A stretch of DNA of 64,000 bases from Bradyrhizobium ottawaense (GTDB lineage: Bacteria > Pseudomonadota > Alphaproteobacteria > Rhizobiales > Xanthobacteraceae): NCBI RefSeq assembly GCF_900099825.1, contig NZ_LT629693.1, positions 5,095,001 to 5,159,000 on the forward strand. The letters are read 5' to 3'. The notes beneath the pieces were generated by a model. The model worked only from the letters and a program-made list of their open reading frames with translations. It was not told the origin of the DNA and searched no databases. This document shows, one piece after another, positions 1 to 8,272 of the stretch. Made by a program: the position numbers and the translations under genes. Position 1 is the first letter of the stretch; every line of letters begins with the position of its first letter.

Positions 1-681
1 GGCTGGGTCGCGTTCAAGCCGATGCACGGCGAGGCCATGGTGATGGGCGACCTCGTGCTCCTCGAGACCGAAGTCAATCCGGTCATGCTCAAAATGATTG
101 AAGGCGGGCTCGAGATCACCGCCGTCCACAATCACCTGCTTCGCGCCAGCCCAGCCACGTTCTACATGCATGTCGGAGGCCACGGCGATCCGGCCAAGAT
201 GGCTATTGTTATTCGCGACGCGCTGGCGGCGAGCAAGACTCCGCTCGCGACACCGGCCGCGCCGGCGCCTCCGCCAGCCGTCGATCTCGACACCGCACAG
301 CTTGATCAGATCATCGGCGTCAAAGGGCAGGCGAACGGCGGCGTCTATCAATTTGCCGTGCCGCGCCGTGATCCGGTCACGGAGAATGGCATGCAGATCA
401 GTCCGGTCGGGCCGATGGGCGTGGCGATAGCGATCGGTTTTCAGCCCACCGGTGCCGGCAAAGCGGCGATCACCGGGGATTTCGTTCTGTCCGGCGACGA
501 GGTGAATCCCGTCATCAGGGCCTTGCGAGCGAACGGCATCGACGTAACCGCCGTCCACAGCCATATGCTGGACGAACAGCCGCGGCTGTTTTTCCTTCAT
601 TTCTGGGCCAATGACGATGCGTTGAAACTTGCCCGAGGCCTTCGCGCTGCGCTCGACAAGACGGCCAGCACGAAGAGCTAG
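1..681 (+). CDS. DUF1259 (LppY/LpqO-like) protein, 5' partial
   Basis: The frame is open from the first base (it reads GWVAFKPMHGEAM), so the gene starts before the window; about 226 residues are visible. Two similar halves can be seen. The first has 'VMGDLVLLETEVNPVM' and 'EITAVHNHLL', and the second repeats the pattern as 'ITGDFVLSGDEVNPVI' and 'DVTAVHSHML'. This duplicated D-x-V-L...EVNPV...TAVH-H pattern is typical of DUF1259 proteins, whose biochemical role is unknown. A proline/alanine linker joins the halves. The family is often exported, but the N-terminus is outside the window. It is the first visible gene of a run with a TauE/SafE permease, a beta-propeller protein and a ChrB-domain protein. 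Confidence 0.85.
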   Translation, partial: GWVAFKPMHGEAMVMGDLVLLETEVNPVMLKMIEGGLEITAVHNHLLRASPATFYMHVGGHGDPAKMAIVIRDALAASKTPLATPAAPAPPPAVDLDTAQLDQIIGVKGQANGGVYQFAVPRRDPVTENGMQISPVGPMGVAIAIGFQPTGAGKAAITGDFVLSGDEVNPVIRALRANGIDVTAVHSHMLDEQPRLFFLHFWANDDALKLARGLRAALDKTASTKS

Positions 682-797
682 AATTGGAGGAATTCGATCG
701 CGTTACCAATTAACTTGAAGACCATGGGGACCCTGAGCCTCCCCAACAGATGGATATCCATCCAAGTGCTCGTTACCTCGCTTTGGGGGAACGACTT

Positions 798-1553
798 ATG
801 GATGGATGGATTCTCACTCTTTTTGCTCTTGCGGCCTTTGCCGGCGGTTTCGTCAGCGGCTTTTCCGGGTTCGCAATGGGTCTCGTGGTGTCGGGTGTGT
901 GGCTGCACATCATTACGCCGATACAAACCGCAGCACTGATCGCCGGCTACGGTTTGCTCACGCAGGGCTACGGCATCCTGAAACTGCGTCAGGCATTGAA
1001 CTGGCAGAATATATGGCCGCTGGTGCTGGGCACGACGATCGGAATCCCGATCGGAGTGATCCTGTTGAGCCATATCAACCCGGTCTATCTGCGGTCCGGC
1101 GTCGGTGTGTTGCTCGTGCTCTACACGGTTTACGGCTTGGCACGTCCGGCGTTCAAGCCGATGAAAATTGGAGTTGGGTCTGACATTGCCATTGGCGTTG
1201 TTAACGGACTGGTGGGCGGACTGACCGGACTTGGTGGCATCGTGTCGACGATCTCCTGCCAATGGCGCGGCTGGACCAGGGATGTGCAACGAGCGGTGTT
1301 CCAGCCGGTGCTGTTCGCTGCCTTTGTGGTGATCTGCATTTCGATGGTCGTCACGGGCGCGATCACGCCCGAAACGCTCAAACTGTATGGGCTGGGCTTC
1401 CCGTTTATGCTCGCCGGGCTTTGGGTCGGATTCAAGCTCTATGGAACGATTAGTGACGAGACGTTCCGCAAAGCCGTGCTGGTACTACTTCTGTTTGCCG
1501 GGCTGTCGCTGATCGTGCCGACGCTGATCGCTCCCGCTACCGGGACGTCGTGA
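798..1553 (+). CDS. TauE/SafE family (DUF81) membrane permease
   Basis: This is an integral membrane protein of about 251 residues made almost wholly of hydrophobic segments. The two half-repeats begin with glycine-rich stretches, 'GGFVSGFSGFAMGLVVSG' and 'GVVNGLVGGLTGLGGIVS', as expected of TauE/SafE sulfite/organosulfonate exporters. I chose ATG 798 because a GGGGGA ribosome binding site sits seven bases upstream and the protein then starts directly with the first membrane segment; an in-frame ATG at 750 would add 16 polar residues. The substrate is not shown by the sequence. An anion-export role would fit the neighbouring ChrB-domain gene, but that is inference from context. Confidence 0.85.
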   Translation: MDGWILTLFALAAFAGGFVSGFSGFAMGLVVSGVWLHIITPIQTAALIAGYGLLTQGYGILKLRQALNWQNIWPLVLGTTIGIPIGVILLSHINPVYLRSGVGVLLVLYTVYGLARPAFKPMKIGVGSDIAIGVVNGLVGGLTGLGGIVSTISCQWRGWTRDVQRAVFQPVLFAAFVVICISMVVTGAITPETLKLYGLGFPFMLAGLWVGFKLYGTISDETFRKAVLVLLLFAGLSLIVPTLIAPATGTS

Positions 1554-1560
1554 GGTCATT

Positions 1561-2457
1561 ATGCCATTGAAAACAGTCGGAACCATCGCAATACCAAACG
1601 CGGCGGGCAGCGAATTTGATCACGCCGCCTTCGATGCGAAGAGCCGGCGTGTCTTCATTGCACACACCGCACGCGATTGTATCGAGGTGATCGACCACGA
1701 CGCTGGCCGCCACCTCGCAACGCTGCCGGGATTTCCCGGCGTCGCCGGGGCCGTTGCTGACGACGGACAGATTTTGGCAACCAACCGCGGCAGCGCCAGC
1801 GTCGCTTGGCTTGATGCCGTCACGCTGGAAACCCGCGCCGTGTTCAAGACCGGCGGGCGGCCGAATGGCGCCGTGATCGTCGCCCGATCCGGCCTTGGAA
1901 TTGCTGCCTGCATCGGCGTCGATGGAGAAACGCCGACACTGCAGCTCTTCGGATTGCGCGACCACAAGCATGTATCGATCGACCTGCCGGGGCGACCACG
2001 CTGGTGCGTCACCGACGCCGAAGCCGGGCGGGTATTTCTCGCCATCCGTGAGCCCTCGATGGTGCTGGTGGCGCGGCTGCCGGATCTCGGCGCGGTGACG
2101 CACTGGAAAATTCCATCGTCGGGCGCTCATGGTCTCGACATCGATCATTCCCGAGGCCGGCTTTATGTTGCCTGCGATGACTCAACCCTGGTCGAGATGA
2201 ACAGCGCCTCGGGCGAAGTCACCAACGTCTGGCCGATCGGAGGTCCGCCCGACGTCACGTTCTTCAACCCGGTAACCGGTCTGGTTCATGTCGCCATCGG
2301 AGAGCCGGGACTTGTCGACTCAATTGACCCGCGCAACGGCCACGCCACGCGAACCGTGACCGGCGCCGGTGCTCATACGACGGCGCTGGTGGCGCCGGAT
2401 CAGCTCTACGTGATTTCGCCCGCGCATGGCGGAGTTCTCGTCCTATCGGACACCTGA
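1561..2457 (+). CDS. YncE-like beta-propeller protein
   Basis: A 298-residue protein with repeated blades of the kind 'RRVFIAHTARDCIEVID', 'GRVFLAIREPSMVLVARL', 'GRLYVACDDSTLVEMN' and 'TGLVHVAIGEPGLVDSID', typical of the YVTN/YncE seven-bladed propeller fold. There is no signal peptide, so it appears cytoplasmic, unlike most YncE proteins. It starts eight bases after the upstream permease stop and has GAGG before the ATG, so the two are probably co-transcribed. Its stop lies 34 bases before the ChrB-domain start. Such propellers usually act as binding scaffolds; no catalytic signature is visible and the specific role is unknown. Confidence 0.75.
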   Translation: MPLKTVGTIAIPNAAGSEFDHAAFDAKSRRVFIAHTARDCIEVIDHDAGRHLATLPGFPGVAGAVADDGQILATNRGSASVAWLDAVTLETRAVFKTGGRPNGAVIVARSGLGIAACIGVDGETPTLQLFGLRDHKHVSIDLPGRPRWCVTDAEAGRVFLAIREPSMVLVARLPDLGAVTHWKIPSSGAHGLDIDHSRGRLYVACDDSTLVEMNSASGEVTNVWPIGGPPDVTFFNPVTGLVHVAIGEPGLVDSIDPRNGHATRTVTGAGAHTTALVAPDQLYVISPAHGGVLVLSDT

Positions 2458-2491
2458 ATTCGACGACCAAAAGCTGCACAGGAGGAACAAA

Positions 2492-2956
2492 ATGAAATGG
2501 ATCACCCGCGAAAAGGTCAAGGTCGACCGTGTTGCATGCCCATGGCTGATCAAGAAGTTCGTCGATGAGGATGCCGAGTTCGTGTTTGTGCCGGGAGAGA
2601 AGGTGATGGCGGAGGCGAAGCGCCTCGATGCCATTCCCTATGACGTCAAGGACGTCGAGCTTGGTCATCACGGCAAGGAATGCTCGTTCGAAGCGATCCT
2701 GAAAAAGTACAAGCTCACGGGCGATCCCGCGTTGATGCTGCTGGGGCGGATCGTCAACGGCGCCGATACCGATAACACGTTGTACCATCAGCCGGAGGGA
2801 CCGGGCCTTGAAGCCGTCGCCGAAGGCTTTCGGCATCTCGGCTTCAAGGACGACCACGAACATAATGCGGCGGCGTGGATCGTCTATGACGCGCTCTATG
2901 CTTATTGCCGCGAGATGGTCAAACGCGGCAAGCCGCATGGCGACTTCATGAGTTGA
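2492..2956 (+). CDS. ChrB C-terminal-domain (chromate resistance) protein
   Basis: 154 residues. The start at ATG 2492 is set by a strong AGGAGG site eight bases upstream. The protein opens 'MKWITREKVKVDRVACPWL' and contains 'IKKFVDEDAEFVFVP', 'DVELGHHGKECSFEAIL' and 'HNAAAWIVYDALY', matching the C-terminal domain of ChrB. Full-length ChrB is a chromate-responsive regulator with an additional N-terminal region; that region is absent here, so this is the stand-alone domain form often seen near chrA. No chrA is visible in the window. It ends the operon that begins with DUF1259; a function in metal or oxyanion stress is inferred. Confidence 0.8.
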   Translation: MKWITREKVKVDRVACPWLIKKFVDEDAEFVFVPGEKVMAEAKRLDAIPYDVKDVELGHHGKECSFEAILKKYKLTGDPALMLLGRIVNGADTDNTLYHQPEGPGLEAVAEGFRHLGFKDDHEHNAAAWIVYDALYAYCREMVKRGKPHGDFMS

Positions 2957-3081
2957 TGCTTCGCTTGCTGTCGCTTGAGCACAAAGGGTGGTTGTGGTAG
3001 AGAGATCACTCGGGCTACTGACAACCGCCCGATGAGCTCCCGCAGCCAAGCGTTGTTTCGCTCCTTTTGAGGAGATGAAAC

Positions 3082-3342
3082 ATGCCTTGCAGCAGCACCA
3101 TCAACCATTCAACCAACACGCTCGACGAAGCCGCAGCTTCTTTTCCGACCTTGAGATGGTCCTGGAAAATCCCTCTGGCCTGGGTGGCCGGAGTGGCGCT
3201 GTGGTTGGAAAGACGGCACCAGTACAGGCAACTTCTCGAACTTGATGATCGGCTGCTCGCCGACATCGGGGTATCGAAAGCGGATATCGAAGAGGTGCGA
3301 AGGTCTTCCTTGTATCTGGATGCCTGGCGCGACAGCCGATGA
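3082..3342 (+). CDS. DUF1127 domain small protein
   Basis: 86 residues with a GAGGAGA ribosome binding site before the ATG. The C-terminal 45 residues hold the DUF1127 signature, 'LLELDDRLLADIGVSKADI', which forms a short arginine-rich helix-turn structure. Small DUF1127 proteins in Agrobacterium and Rhodobacter bind RNA and affect phosphate and small-RNA metabolism; this one is longer and carries an N-terminal extension with a tryptophan-rich hydrophobic stretch ('WKIPLAWVAGVALWLE'), so it may be membrane associated. It stands alone, between the ChrB gene and a convergent NTF2-like gene. Confidence 0.8.
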   Translation: MPCSSTINHSTNTLDEAAASFPTLRWSWKIPLAWVAGVALWLERRHQYRQLLELDDRLLADIGVSKADIEEVRRSSLYLDAWRDSR

Positions 3343-3390
3343 CAATCCATATTCGCTCGGGGTCGATCAGCGCGTTCGGGATAAGTTGAT

Positions 3391-3771
3391 TTAGCCTGTT
3401 CGCTCAACAATGTGTGCCCGCGAGGCCGAAGGGTCGAAACGATCGGCGAAATATTGGGTTTCGTGGGCGACGAGTCCGTCGCGGAATTCCATGATGCTCA
3501 CCGTGTAAGACGGTACGCCGTCATAGCTGAGCACGAACTCGGTGACCCAGAGATCGCCGCTGCCGATCATTCGCCGGACCGTAAAGCGCTTCGTGTTCGG
3601 CTGGGCGCGCCGGCTCTCCTGAATATTGTGCCGGCCGCGGATCCGTTCGCCGGACTGCGGATAATCGAGCACGGCATCCTCGCGGTAGATTTCATGTTCG
3701 GCCTCGAAATCGCTCGCATCGGAAGCCTCCCAATGGCGCTCGAGCGCGGCTCGCACGGTTCGGTCATCCAT
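3391..3771 (-). CDS. SnoaL/NTF2-like family protein
   Basis: 126 residues with GGAGGAGAT before the ATG. The pattern is that of SnoaL-like polyketide-cyclase-fold proteins: an N-terminal helix with 'ALERHWEASDASDF', then 'YREDAVLDYPQSGERIRG', and a C-terminal beta segment 'VSIMEFRDGLVAHETQYFADRFD'. These form small alpha+beta barrels that may bind or isomerise small molecules, but the sequence gives no substrate. It is a single-gene unit, convergent with the DUF1127 gene. Confidence 0.8.
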   Translation of the reverse strand: MDDRTVRAALERHWEASDASDFEAEHEIYREDAVLDYPQSGERIRGRHNIQESRRAQPNTKRFTVRRMIGSGDLWVTEFVLSYDGVPSYTVSIMEFRDGLVAHETQYFADRFDPSASRAHIVERTG

Positions 3772-3960
3772 CTCGATCTCCTCCCTATGCCCGGGATTGC
3801 CTGATGGTCATGAGCCTGACCAAATCTTCAGCAGCCATTCCGCAGGTATCCGGCAGATACGCATGAATTGATTCAAGACGACGGTATTCCGGCTTTTTAC
3901 AGATCAATTTTTAGGATTATTTAGAATGTGAGATCCTCAATCCCTGCCAAGGGCAGCAAT

Positions 3961-4246
3961 ATGACGCCTCGAAAAGCTTTCGTGATTGGGAACCTGCTGT
4001 CGGCAGGCTTTGGGGTTCTCATTGTCACCAATCTCGGTAACGCAATCTATCATTGGTATCTCACGGGCGACCTCTGGATGATATCGAGGAGGGGCCTCGG
4101 GCGGTACGAGCTCTAGCCAGTTTCCGGTCGAGGTCACTTCCGCCTTGTGCGTTTATTCGCTCATTCTTGCGCTTGGTATCTTATGTCTTGGGGCAGCTCT
4201 CATTAACCCGGTGTACTACTGGCGACGCCTGATGCGGAAAGACTGA
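3961..4246 (+). pseudogene. small two-helix membrane protein, frameshifted
   Basis: ATG 3961 follows AAGGG and begins 'MTPRKAFVIGNLLSAGFGVL', with one clear membrane segment, but the frame ends at 4116 after only 51 residues. A second frame, open from 4082 to a TGA at 4244-4246, reads 'GGTSSSQFPVEVTSAL', then a second membrane segment 'YSLILALGILCLGAALINP' and a basic tail 'WRRLMRKD'. Joined by one shift near 4070-4090, the two pieces make a coherent protein of about 95 residues with a normal C-terminus. I read this as one gene broken by a single indel, or a sequencing error. No family is recognised. Base composition is more AT-rich upstream (3840-3930). Confidence 0.5.
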
Positions 4247-4289
4247 GCGGTGTCTTTGCCGAGCGATCGTCCGCCGGGATAACCCTCAC

Positions 4290-4388
4290 TCCTCGTCGTC
4301 CTTCTTCCGCAACAAATCCTTGGCGAGATCGGCGAGCGCCGGGCGCGGCAGCGCGGTGAACGGCAAGGGACGGGTGACGTCGATGGCG
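4290..4388 (-). repeat. 99-bp displaced copy of the ycjF-like gene 3' end
   Basis: This segment matches 5592-5690 with about five mismatches in 99 bases and no gaps, in the same orientation. Read on the minus strand it encodes the last ~33 residues of the ycjF-like protein (ending 'LLRKKDDEE' and a TGA), while the intact gene now ends 'LLRKRDDEETL'. It has no start of its own and is not a gene. A partial 3' end lying beyond an inserted segment is the classical footprint of an element that integrated at a gene's 3' end and re-supplied that end. The flanking 4247-4289 and 4389-4495 hold nothing else I can identify. Confidence 0.85.
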
Positions 4389-4495
4389 CCCGACCTCCGG
4401 TGACCCTGATGAGACATTAGTGCAACAACCGTCGGCTGAAATTTCGGGAGTCGCTTCGTTAACATGCTGCCGCCCGCTTCTGGCGATATAATTGC

Positions 4496-4541
4496 GTCGA
4501 CGGTTCCAGAGGGAATTTGTCGACGGTTCCAGAGGGAATTT
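4496..4541. repeat. 23-bp perfect tandem duplication at a ribosome binding site
   Basis: Two identical, adjoining 23-bp units (GTCGACGGTTCCAGAGGG followed by AATTT) occupy 4496-4518 and 4519-4541. Each contains the AGAGGGA that serves as ribosome binding site for the gene starting at GTG 4545. Because 23 is not a multiple of three, the duplication would shift a reading frame, which argues that translation starts after it. Confidence 0.9.
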
Positions 4542-4544
4542 CCG

Positions 4545-5585
4545 GTGTCGAAGTTTGCGATTGGCGAGCAAGTCGAAGATGTCGCTGCTGATCACGACCT
4601 GAGTGCGGCTGTTGCCGCGTTTCCGGCCGTTGGCGGAAGCGCGCCGCGCGCTGTCGACACCGAAGGTTACGCGGCAACCATCGAAAACATAAGGGCTGCA
4701 GTATCCGGCAAGGCGCCCTTGGCTGCAACGAAACGCAGCCGTTCCGCTCCGGTGCCCAATCGCACCAAGGCAACCAAGGCCAATGCCAGGAAAGAGGCGC
4801 CCAGCGCGCCGCTGACGGTTTCCGCCGCACCCGCCGTGGTGGAAGCTGTTCCTGCCACGCCGGAACGCGGCAGCGGCGCCCTTGCCCTCATTGCAGCTAT
4901 CGCTTTGGCGACGGTTGCCGCCTATTTTTCGGTCACGGGCATGGCCGAAATATTTCCCGGGGCTCCGGTTGCGATTATGGCGCTCGCTGCCACGATGGAG
5001 GCCGGCAAGCTCGTGATGGCCGGATGGCTGGCCGCGCATTGGCGCCGGGTTGGATGGAAAATGCGCTCGGCCCTGGTCGCGCTCGTTACCGGCCTTGCAC
5101 TTATCAACGCCGCCGGTGTGTTCGGCAAGCTGGTCGAGACGCATGTCAGCGTGGCGGCCTCGGCGCGTTCCAGCGTCGCCGAACGCATTGATGCGCTCGA
5201 CGCCCGCGTCGCGGCGCAATCGGCTGTTGTTGCCGACCTCGGCAATCGCGTTGCGCAAATCGATCGGACGGTGGACGAATCGACGCGGCGCGGCTGGGTG
5301 ACCCGGTCCATCAACATAGCAACCCAACAACGCGTGACGCGGGATGGGTTAGATGCGCAGCGGCAGGCGGCAACGGCAACGCTGGTTGGACTGCAGGCGC
5401 AGCGCGCGACGCTTGTCGCTGAACGTTTCCGCATTGAAGCGTCCGCCGGCCCGATCCAGTATCTCGCTGTCATGGTCGGTGCCGCGCCCGAAACCGCGGT
5501 ACGATGGCTGATACTTTTGATCGTGCTCTGCTGCGATCCCGCGGCAATCGCCTTGACGGTAGCTGCGGCCAATTCGCGACGCTAG
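4545..5585 (+). CDS. phage-like integral membrane protein with extracytoplasmic coiled coil
   Basis: 346 residues from GTG 4545 (AGAGGGA seven bases upstream; an ATG at 4464 would run through a 23-bp tandem repeat). Residues 1-110 are soluble and Ala/Pro-rich. Then come membrane segments around 'GALALIAAIALATVAAYFSV', 'VAIMALAATMEAGKLVMAG' and 'ALVALVTGLALINAAGVFG', a long heptad-like region (SSVAERIDALDARVAAQSAV onward), and a C-terminal membrane segment 'RWLILLIVLCCDPAAIALTV'. I recall this four-helix plus coiled-coil layout from uncharacterised proteins of alphaproteobacterial prophages, but cannot name a domain. The stop overlaps the convergent ycjF-like stop in the palindrome CTAG. It is the only gene between the two copies of the ycjF-like 3' end, so it was probably brought in by an integrated element. 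Confidence 0.65.
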   Translation: MSKFAIGEQVEDVAADHDLSAAVAAFPAVGGSAPRAVDTEGYAATIENIRAAVSGKAPLAATKRSRSAPVPNRTKATKANARKEAPSAPLTVSAAPAVVEAVPATPERGSGALALIAAIALATVAAYFSVTGMAEIFPGAPVAIMALAATMEAGKLVMAGWLAAHWRRVGWKMRSALVALVTGLALINAAGVFGKLVETHVSVAASARSSVAERIDALDARVAAQSAVVADLGNRVAQIDRTVDESTRRGWVTRSINIATQQRVTRDGLDAQRQAATATLVGLQAQRATLVAERFRIEASAGPIQYLAVMVGAAPETAVRWLILLIVLCCDPAAIALTVAAANSRR

Positions 5586-6619
5586 AGCGTTTCCTCGTCG
5601 TCCCGCTTCCGCAACAAATCCTTGGCGAGATCGGCCAGCGCCGGGCGCGGCAGCGCCGTGAACGGCAAGGGGCGGGTGACGTCGATGGCGGCGAGGCCTA
5701 GTCTGGCGGTGAGCAGGCCGTTGAGCACGCCTTCGCCGAGGCGTTGGGAAAGTTTTGCCGCGATGCCGTGGCCGAGCATCTGCTGGATCAGGCTGTCGCT
5801 GGCGGCCATGCCGCCGGTGATGGCGAGGTGTCCGATGACATGGCGCATCAGCCGGATCATGCCGAGCGTGCCCGGCCGGCCGCCATAGAGCAGCGCCAGT
5901 TGCCGGATCATCCGTAGCGACGCCACCAGCACGAACAGCACATCGATCAGCGCGCGCGGGCTCACGGCCGTGACGACCGAAACGCGCTGGGCCGCGGTCG
6001 AGACCAGCCGGCGCGCTTCCTGATCGAGCGGGCTCATCAATTCGCGTTCGGCCAGCTTGATCATGTCGGCGCCGTCGATGATGTCGTCGGTGTGGTTTTG
6101 CAACGCGGCGCGGGCGCGCGCCAGCTGCGGGTTCTGATGCGCGAGCTTGACCAGATCGGCTACCACGGCGCGGCTGGCGGCGCGGTCGTCGCTGAGCAGA
6201 ACTTCGGCGGCGCGCAGATGCAGCTTTTCGATGGTGGCCAACCGCGCCAGCCCGAAGGCTTCGCGCGCGATTACCACCGTGAGCGCCAGCGTGGCGGCGG
6301 CCGCGAAGGCGAGGCCGAGGAAGCCGAGGCTTTCGCTGCGCGCAAACAGATCCTCGACCAGGTTGAGGATGCCGAGCCCGGTGCCGAGCAGCACCAGGCC
6401 GCCGACGGCGGCAAAGAACAGCGTGCCCCAGCGAAAGCCGCGGCGCGCCGGCACCAGCGGCGCATCCATCGGCACTGGCAGCAGCGACGGATCGCTCTCC
6501 GGCGTGATGCGCACCGTGCCGCGGGCAGGGCGGCCGGTTTCATCCGGGGCCATCACGACCACGCCGGGATCGTCGAGCTTGAACGTCGCCGGCCGCCGAT
6601 GCGGCGTTTTCTCGCTCAT
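5582..6619 (-). CDS. YcjF/TIGR01620 family membrane protein
   Basis: 345 residues. The N-terminal ~70 residues are soluble, followed by two hydrophobic segments ('WGTLFFAAVGGLVLLGTGLG' and 'LAFAAAATLALTVVIAREAF'), then a helical DUF697-type C-terminal region with 'ALIDVLFVLVASLRMIRQLA' and 'RLMRHVIGHLAITGGMA'. This is the standard architecture of inner-membrane YcjF proteins, which are encoded next to YcjX. The start overlaps the end of ycjX by four bases, so the two are translationally coupled. The last 99 bases exist as a second copy at 4290-4388. Confidence 0.85.
   Translation of the reverse strand: MSEKTPHRRPATFKLDDPGVVVMAPDETGRPARGTVRITPESDPSLLPVPMDAPLVPARRGFRWGTLFFAAVGGLVLLGTGLGILNLVEDLFARSESLGFLGLAFAAAATLALTVVIAREAFGLARLATIEKLHLRAAEVLLSDDRAASRAVVADLVKLAHQNPQLARARAALQNHTDDIIDGADMIKLAERELMSPLDQEARRLVSTAAQRVSVVTAVSPRALIDVLFVLVASLRMIRQLALLYGGRPGTLGMIRLMRHVIGHLAITGGMAASDSLIQQMLGHGIAAKLSQRLGEGVLNGLLTARLGLAAIDVTRPLPFTALPRPALADLAKDLLRKRDDEETL
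5592..5690 (-). repeat. intact-gene copy of the duplicated ycjF-like 3' end
   Basis: This is the partner of the repeat at 4290-4388 (five mismatches, no gaps). It forms the functional 3' end of the ycjF-like gene. The two copies are direct repeats about 1.3 kb apart with one phage-like membrane gene between them. Confidence 0.85.
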
Positions 6620-8079
6620 TGCAGTCGGTCTCCGATCAGGAACTGAAGGGCGCGGTCAAGGCGGATGTGAGGCAGCGAAGGCTCTTCCGCGCCGTCGCGT
6701 GCGACCAGAGGCGGCCGGAAGCGCAGGAAACGGAAATCGGCCTTGTCGGAGGGCGCGCTGGAGAGGCCGCGAAACCCGCCGTTGAACAATTCCTCGGGAT
6801 TGTCGGGCAGGTCGCCCGGAAAGGTCGCGACTTCAGTCTCGCCATCAAACGTCTCGCCATTGGCGACCTCGCCCGGCGCGGGCGTGCCGAGGATGGAGGG
6901 CAGCTTGTCGCGGCCACGGGTGACGACGGCCTCGCGGGTGGCGCGCACGGCCGCCAGCGCCACCACGTCGATGGCGGCGCCGGCAACTTCGGCGCGATCG
7001 GTGGCCTTGGCGACCGCGCGCCGCAACACTGCCTCGAGCCGGTCGTGGCTCTGGTGGTGCAGATGATCGGCCTTGGTGGCGGCGAACAAAATACGATCGA
7101 TCCGCGGCCGGAACAGATTGCTGAGTAGCGTGCTGCGGCCGATCCGGAAGCAATCCAGAATGCCCGCAAGGGCGGCTTCGAGATCGTGCAGCGCTTCCGG
7201 GCCGGCATTGAAGGCGGCGAGCGCGTCGACCAGCACGATCTGGCGATCGAGCCGGGCGAAGTGATCGCGAAAGAACGGCCGCACCACGACGTCCTTGTAG
7301 GACTCGTAGCGCCGCTTCATCATCGCCCACAGCGAGCCGTCGGGCGCCGTGCCGTCGGCGGCGACGTCGAGCGGCGCAAAGGTCAGCGCCGGCGTGCCCG
7401 CCATGTTGCCCGGCATCAGGAAGCGGCCGGGCGGCAGCAGGCTCATGGCAAAGCGTTCGTCGCGGCAGGCGCGCAGATAATCCGTGAACAGTTTGGCGGC
7501 GGTGAGCGCCGCCTGTTCGTTCTCGCGGCCTTCGGCGGCGAGGCTCGCCAGATGCGCATGCCAGGGTGCTGCGAGTTTGGCGCGCGGGCCCTCGCGCGAC
7601 AAAGCCAGACTCTCGGCCGACCATTGCTCATAACTTTTAGCGAGCAGCGGCAGGTCGAGCAGCCATTCGCCGGGATAGTCGACGATGTCGATGGTCAGCG
7701 TGCGGTCCGCGCCATTTTGCCGCTGATAGTCGATCACCAGCCGCAGTTCCGAGATGTCGACGGTGGAACTCGGCCAGCGCCGCTCCTCGATCAGGGTGCG
7801 GACGTGGTTCTCGTAATCGAAGCGCGGCACCGCATCGTCCGGCTGCGGCTCGAGCCGGGCGCGGGCGATCCGCCCCGACGCATAGGGCTCGAACACCGGA
7901 AACCGGCCGCCGCGGGTCAGGCCATGGATCAGCGCCGTGATGAACACGGTCTTGCCGGCGCGCGACAGGCCGGTGACGCCGAGCCGCACGGTGGGATTGA
8001 AAAAACCCTCGCCGTAATCCAGTAGCGCCCGCGCCGACAGGCGCGCTTCCTCGACGATGTCTGAAAAACGGGGGGCCAT
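6616..8079 (-). CDS. YcjX family P-loop protein (DUF463)
   Basis: About 487 residues if translation begins at ATG 8079 (MAPRFSDIVEEA), the usual YcjX length; an in-frame start at 8151 would add 24 atypical residues. A P-loop 'GLSRAGKT' sits at residues 37-44, followed by 'VFITALIHGLTRGGRFPVFE', and later 'TIDIVDYPGEWLLDLPLL', the GTPase-like G3 region (DxPG) of this family, and 'RILFAATKADHLHHQSHDRL', a G4-like TKAD. YcjX/YcjF pairs are heat- or envelope-stress-induced in enterobacteria; the precise role remains unknown. It is first in a two-gene minus-strand operon with the ycjF-like gene. Confidence 0.88.
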   Translation of the reverse strand: MAPRFSDIVEEARLSARALLDYGEGFFNPTVRLGVTGLSRAGKTVFITALIHGLTRGGRFPVFEPYASGRIARARLEPQPDDAVPRFDYENHVRTLIEERRWPSSTVDISELRLVIDYQRQNGADRTLTIDIVDYPGEWLLDLPLLAKSYEQWSAESLALSREGPRAKLAAPWHAHLASLAAEGRENEQAALTAAKLFTDYLRACRDERFAMSLLPPGRFLMPGNMAGTPALTFAPLDVAADGTAPDGSLWAMMKRRYESYKDVVVRPFFRDHFARLDRQIVLVDALAAFNAGPEALHDLEAALAGILDCFRIGRSTLLSNLFRPRIDRILFAATKADHLHHQSHDRLEAVLRRAVAKATDRAEVAGAAIDVVALAAVRATREAVVTRGRDKLPSILGTPAPGEVANGETFDGETEVATFPGDLPDNPEELFNGGFRGLSSAPSDKADFRFLRFRPPLVARDGAEEPSLPHIRLDRALQFLIGDRLQ

Positions 8080-8272
8080 GCGGGGGGAAGGCTCGATGAG
8101 AGAGGCGGGGCGCGGACCCCCGAAAAATGGCGATTGACGGGCCGAAATCAAGCTTCATCATTCGGTCGCGTTTATGGGCGAAGGCGGCCCTTGAACCGTA
8201 CGTTGACCTCGCAGGACCCGAGTCTTATGGCTTATGTCCTATGGCTCCCAGACCCCCTTTCGGAAGGCCGTC

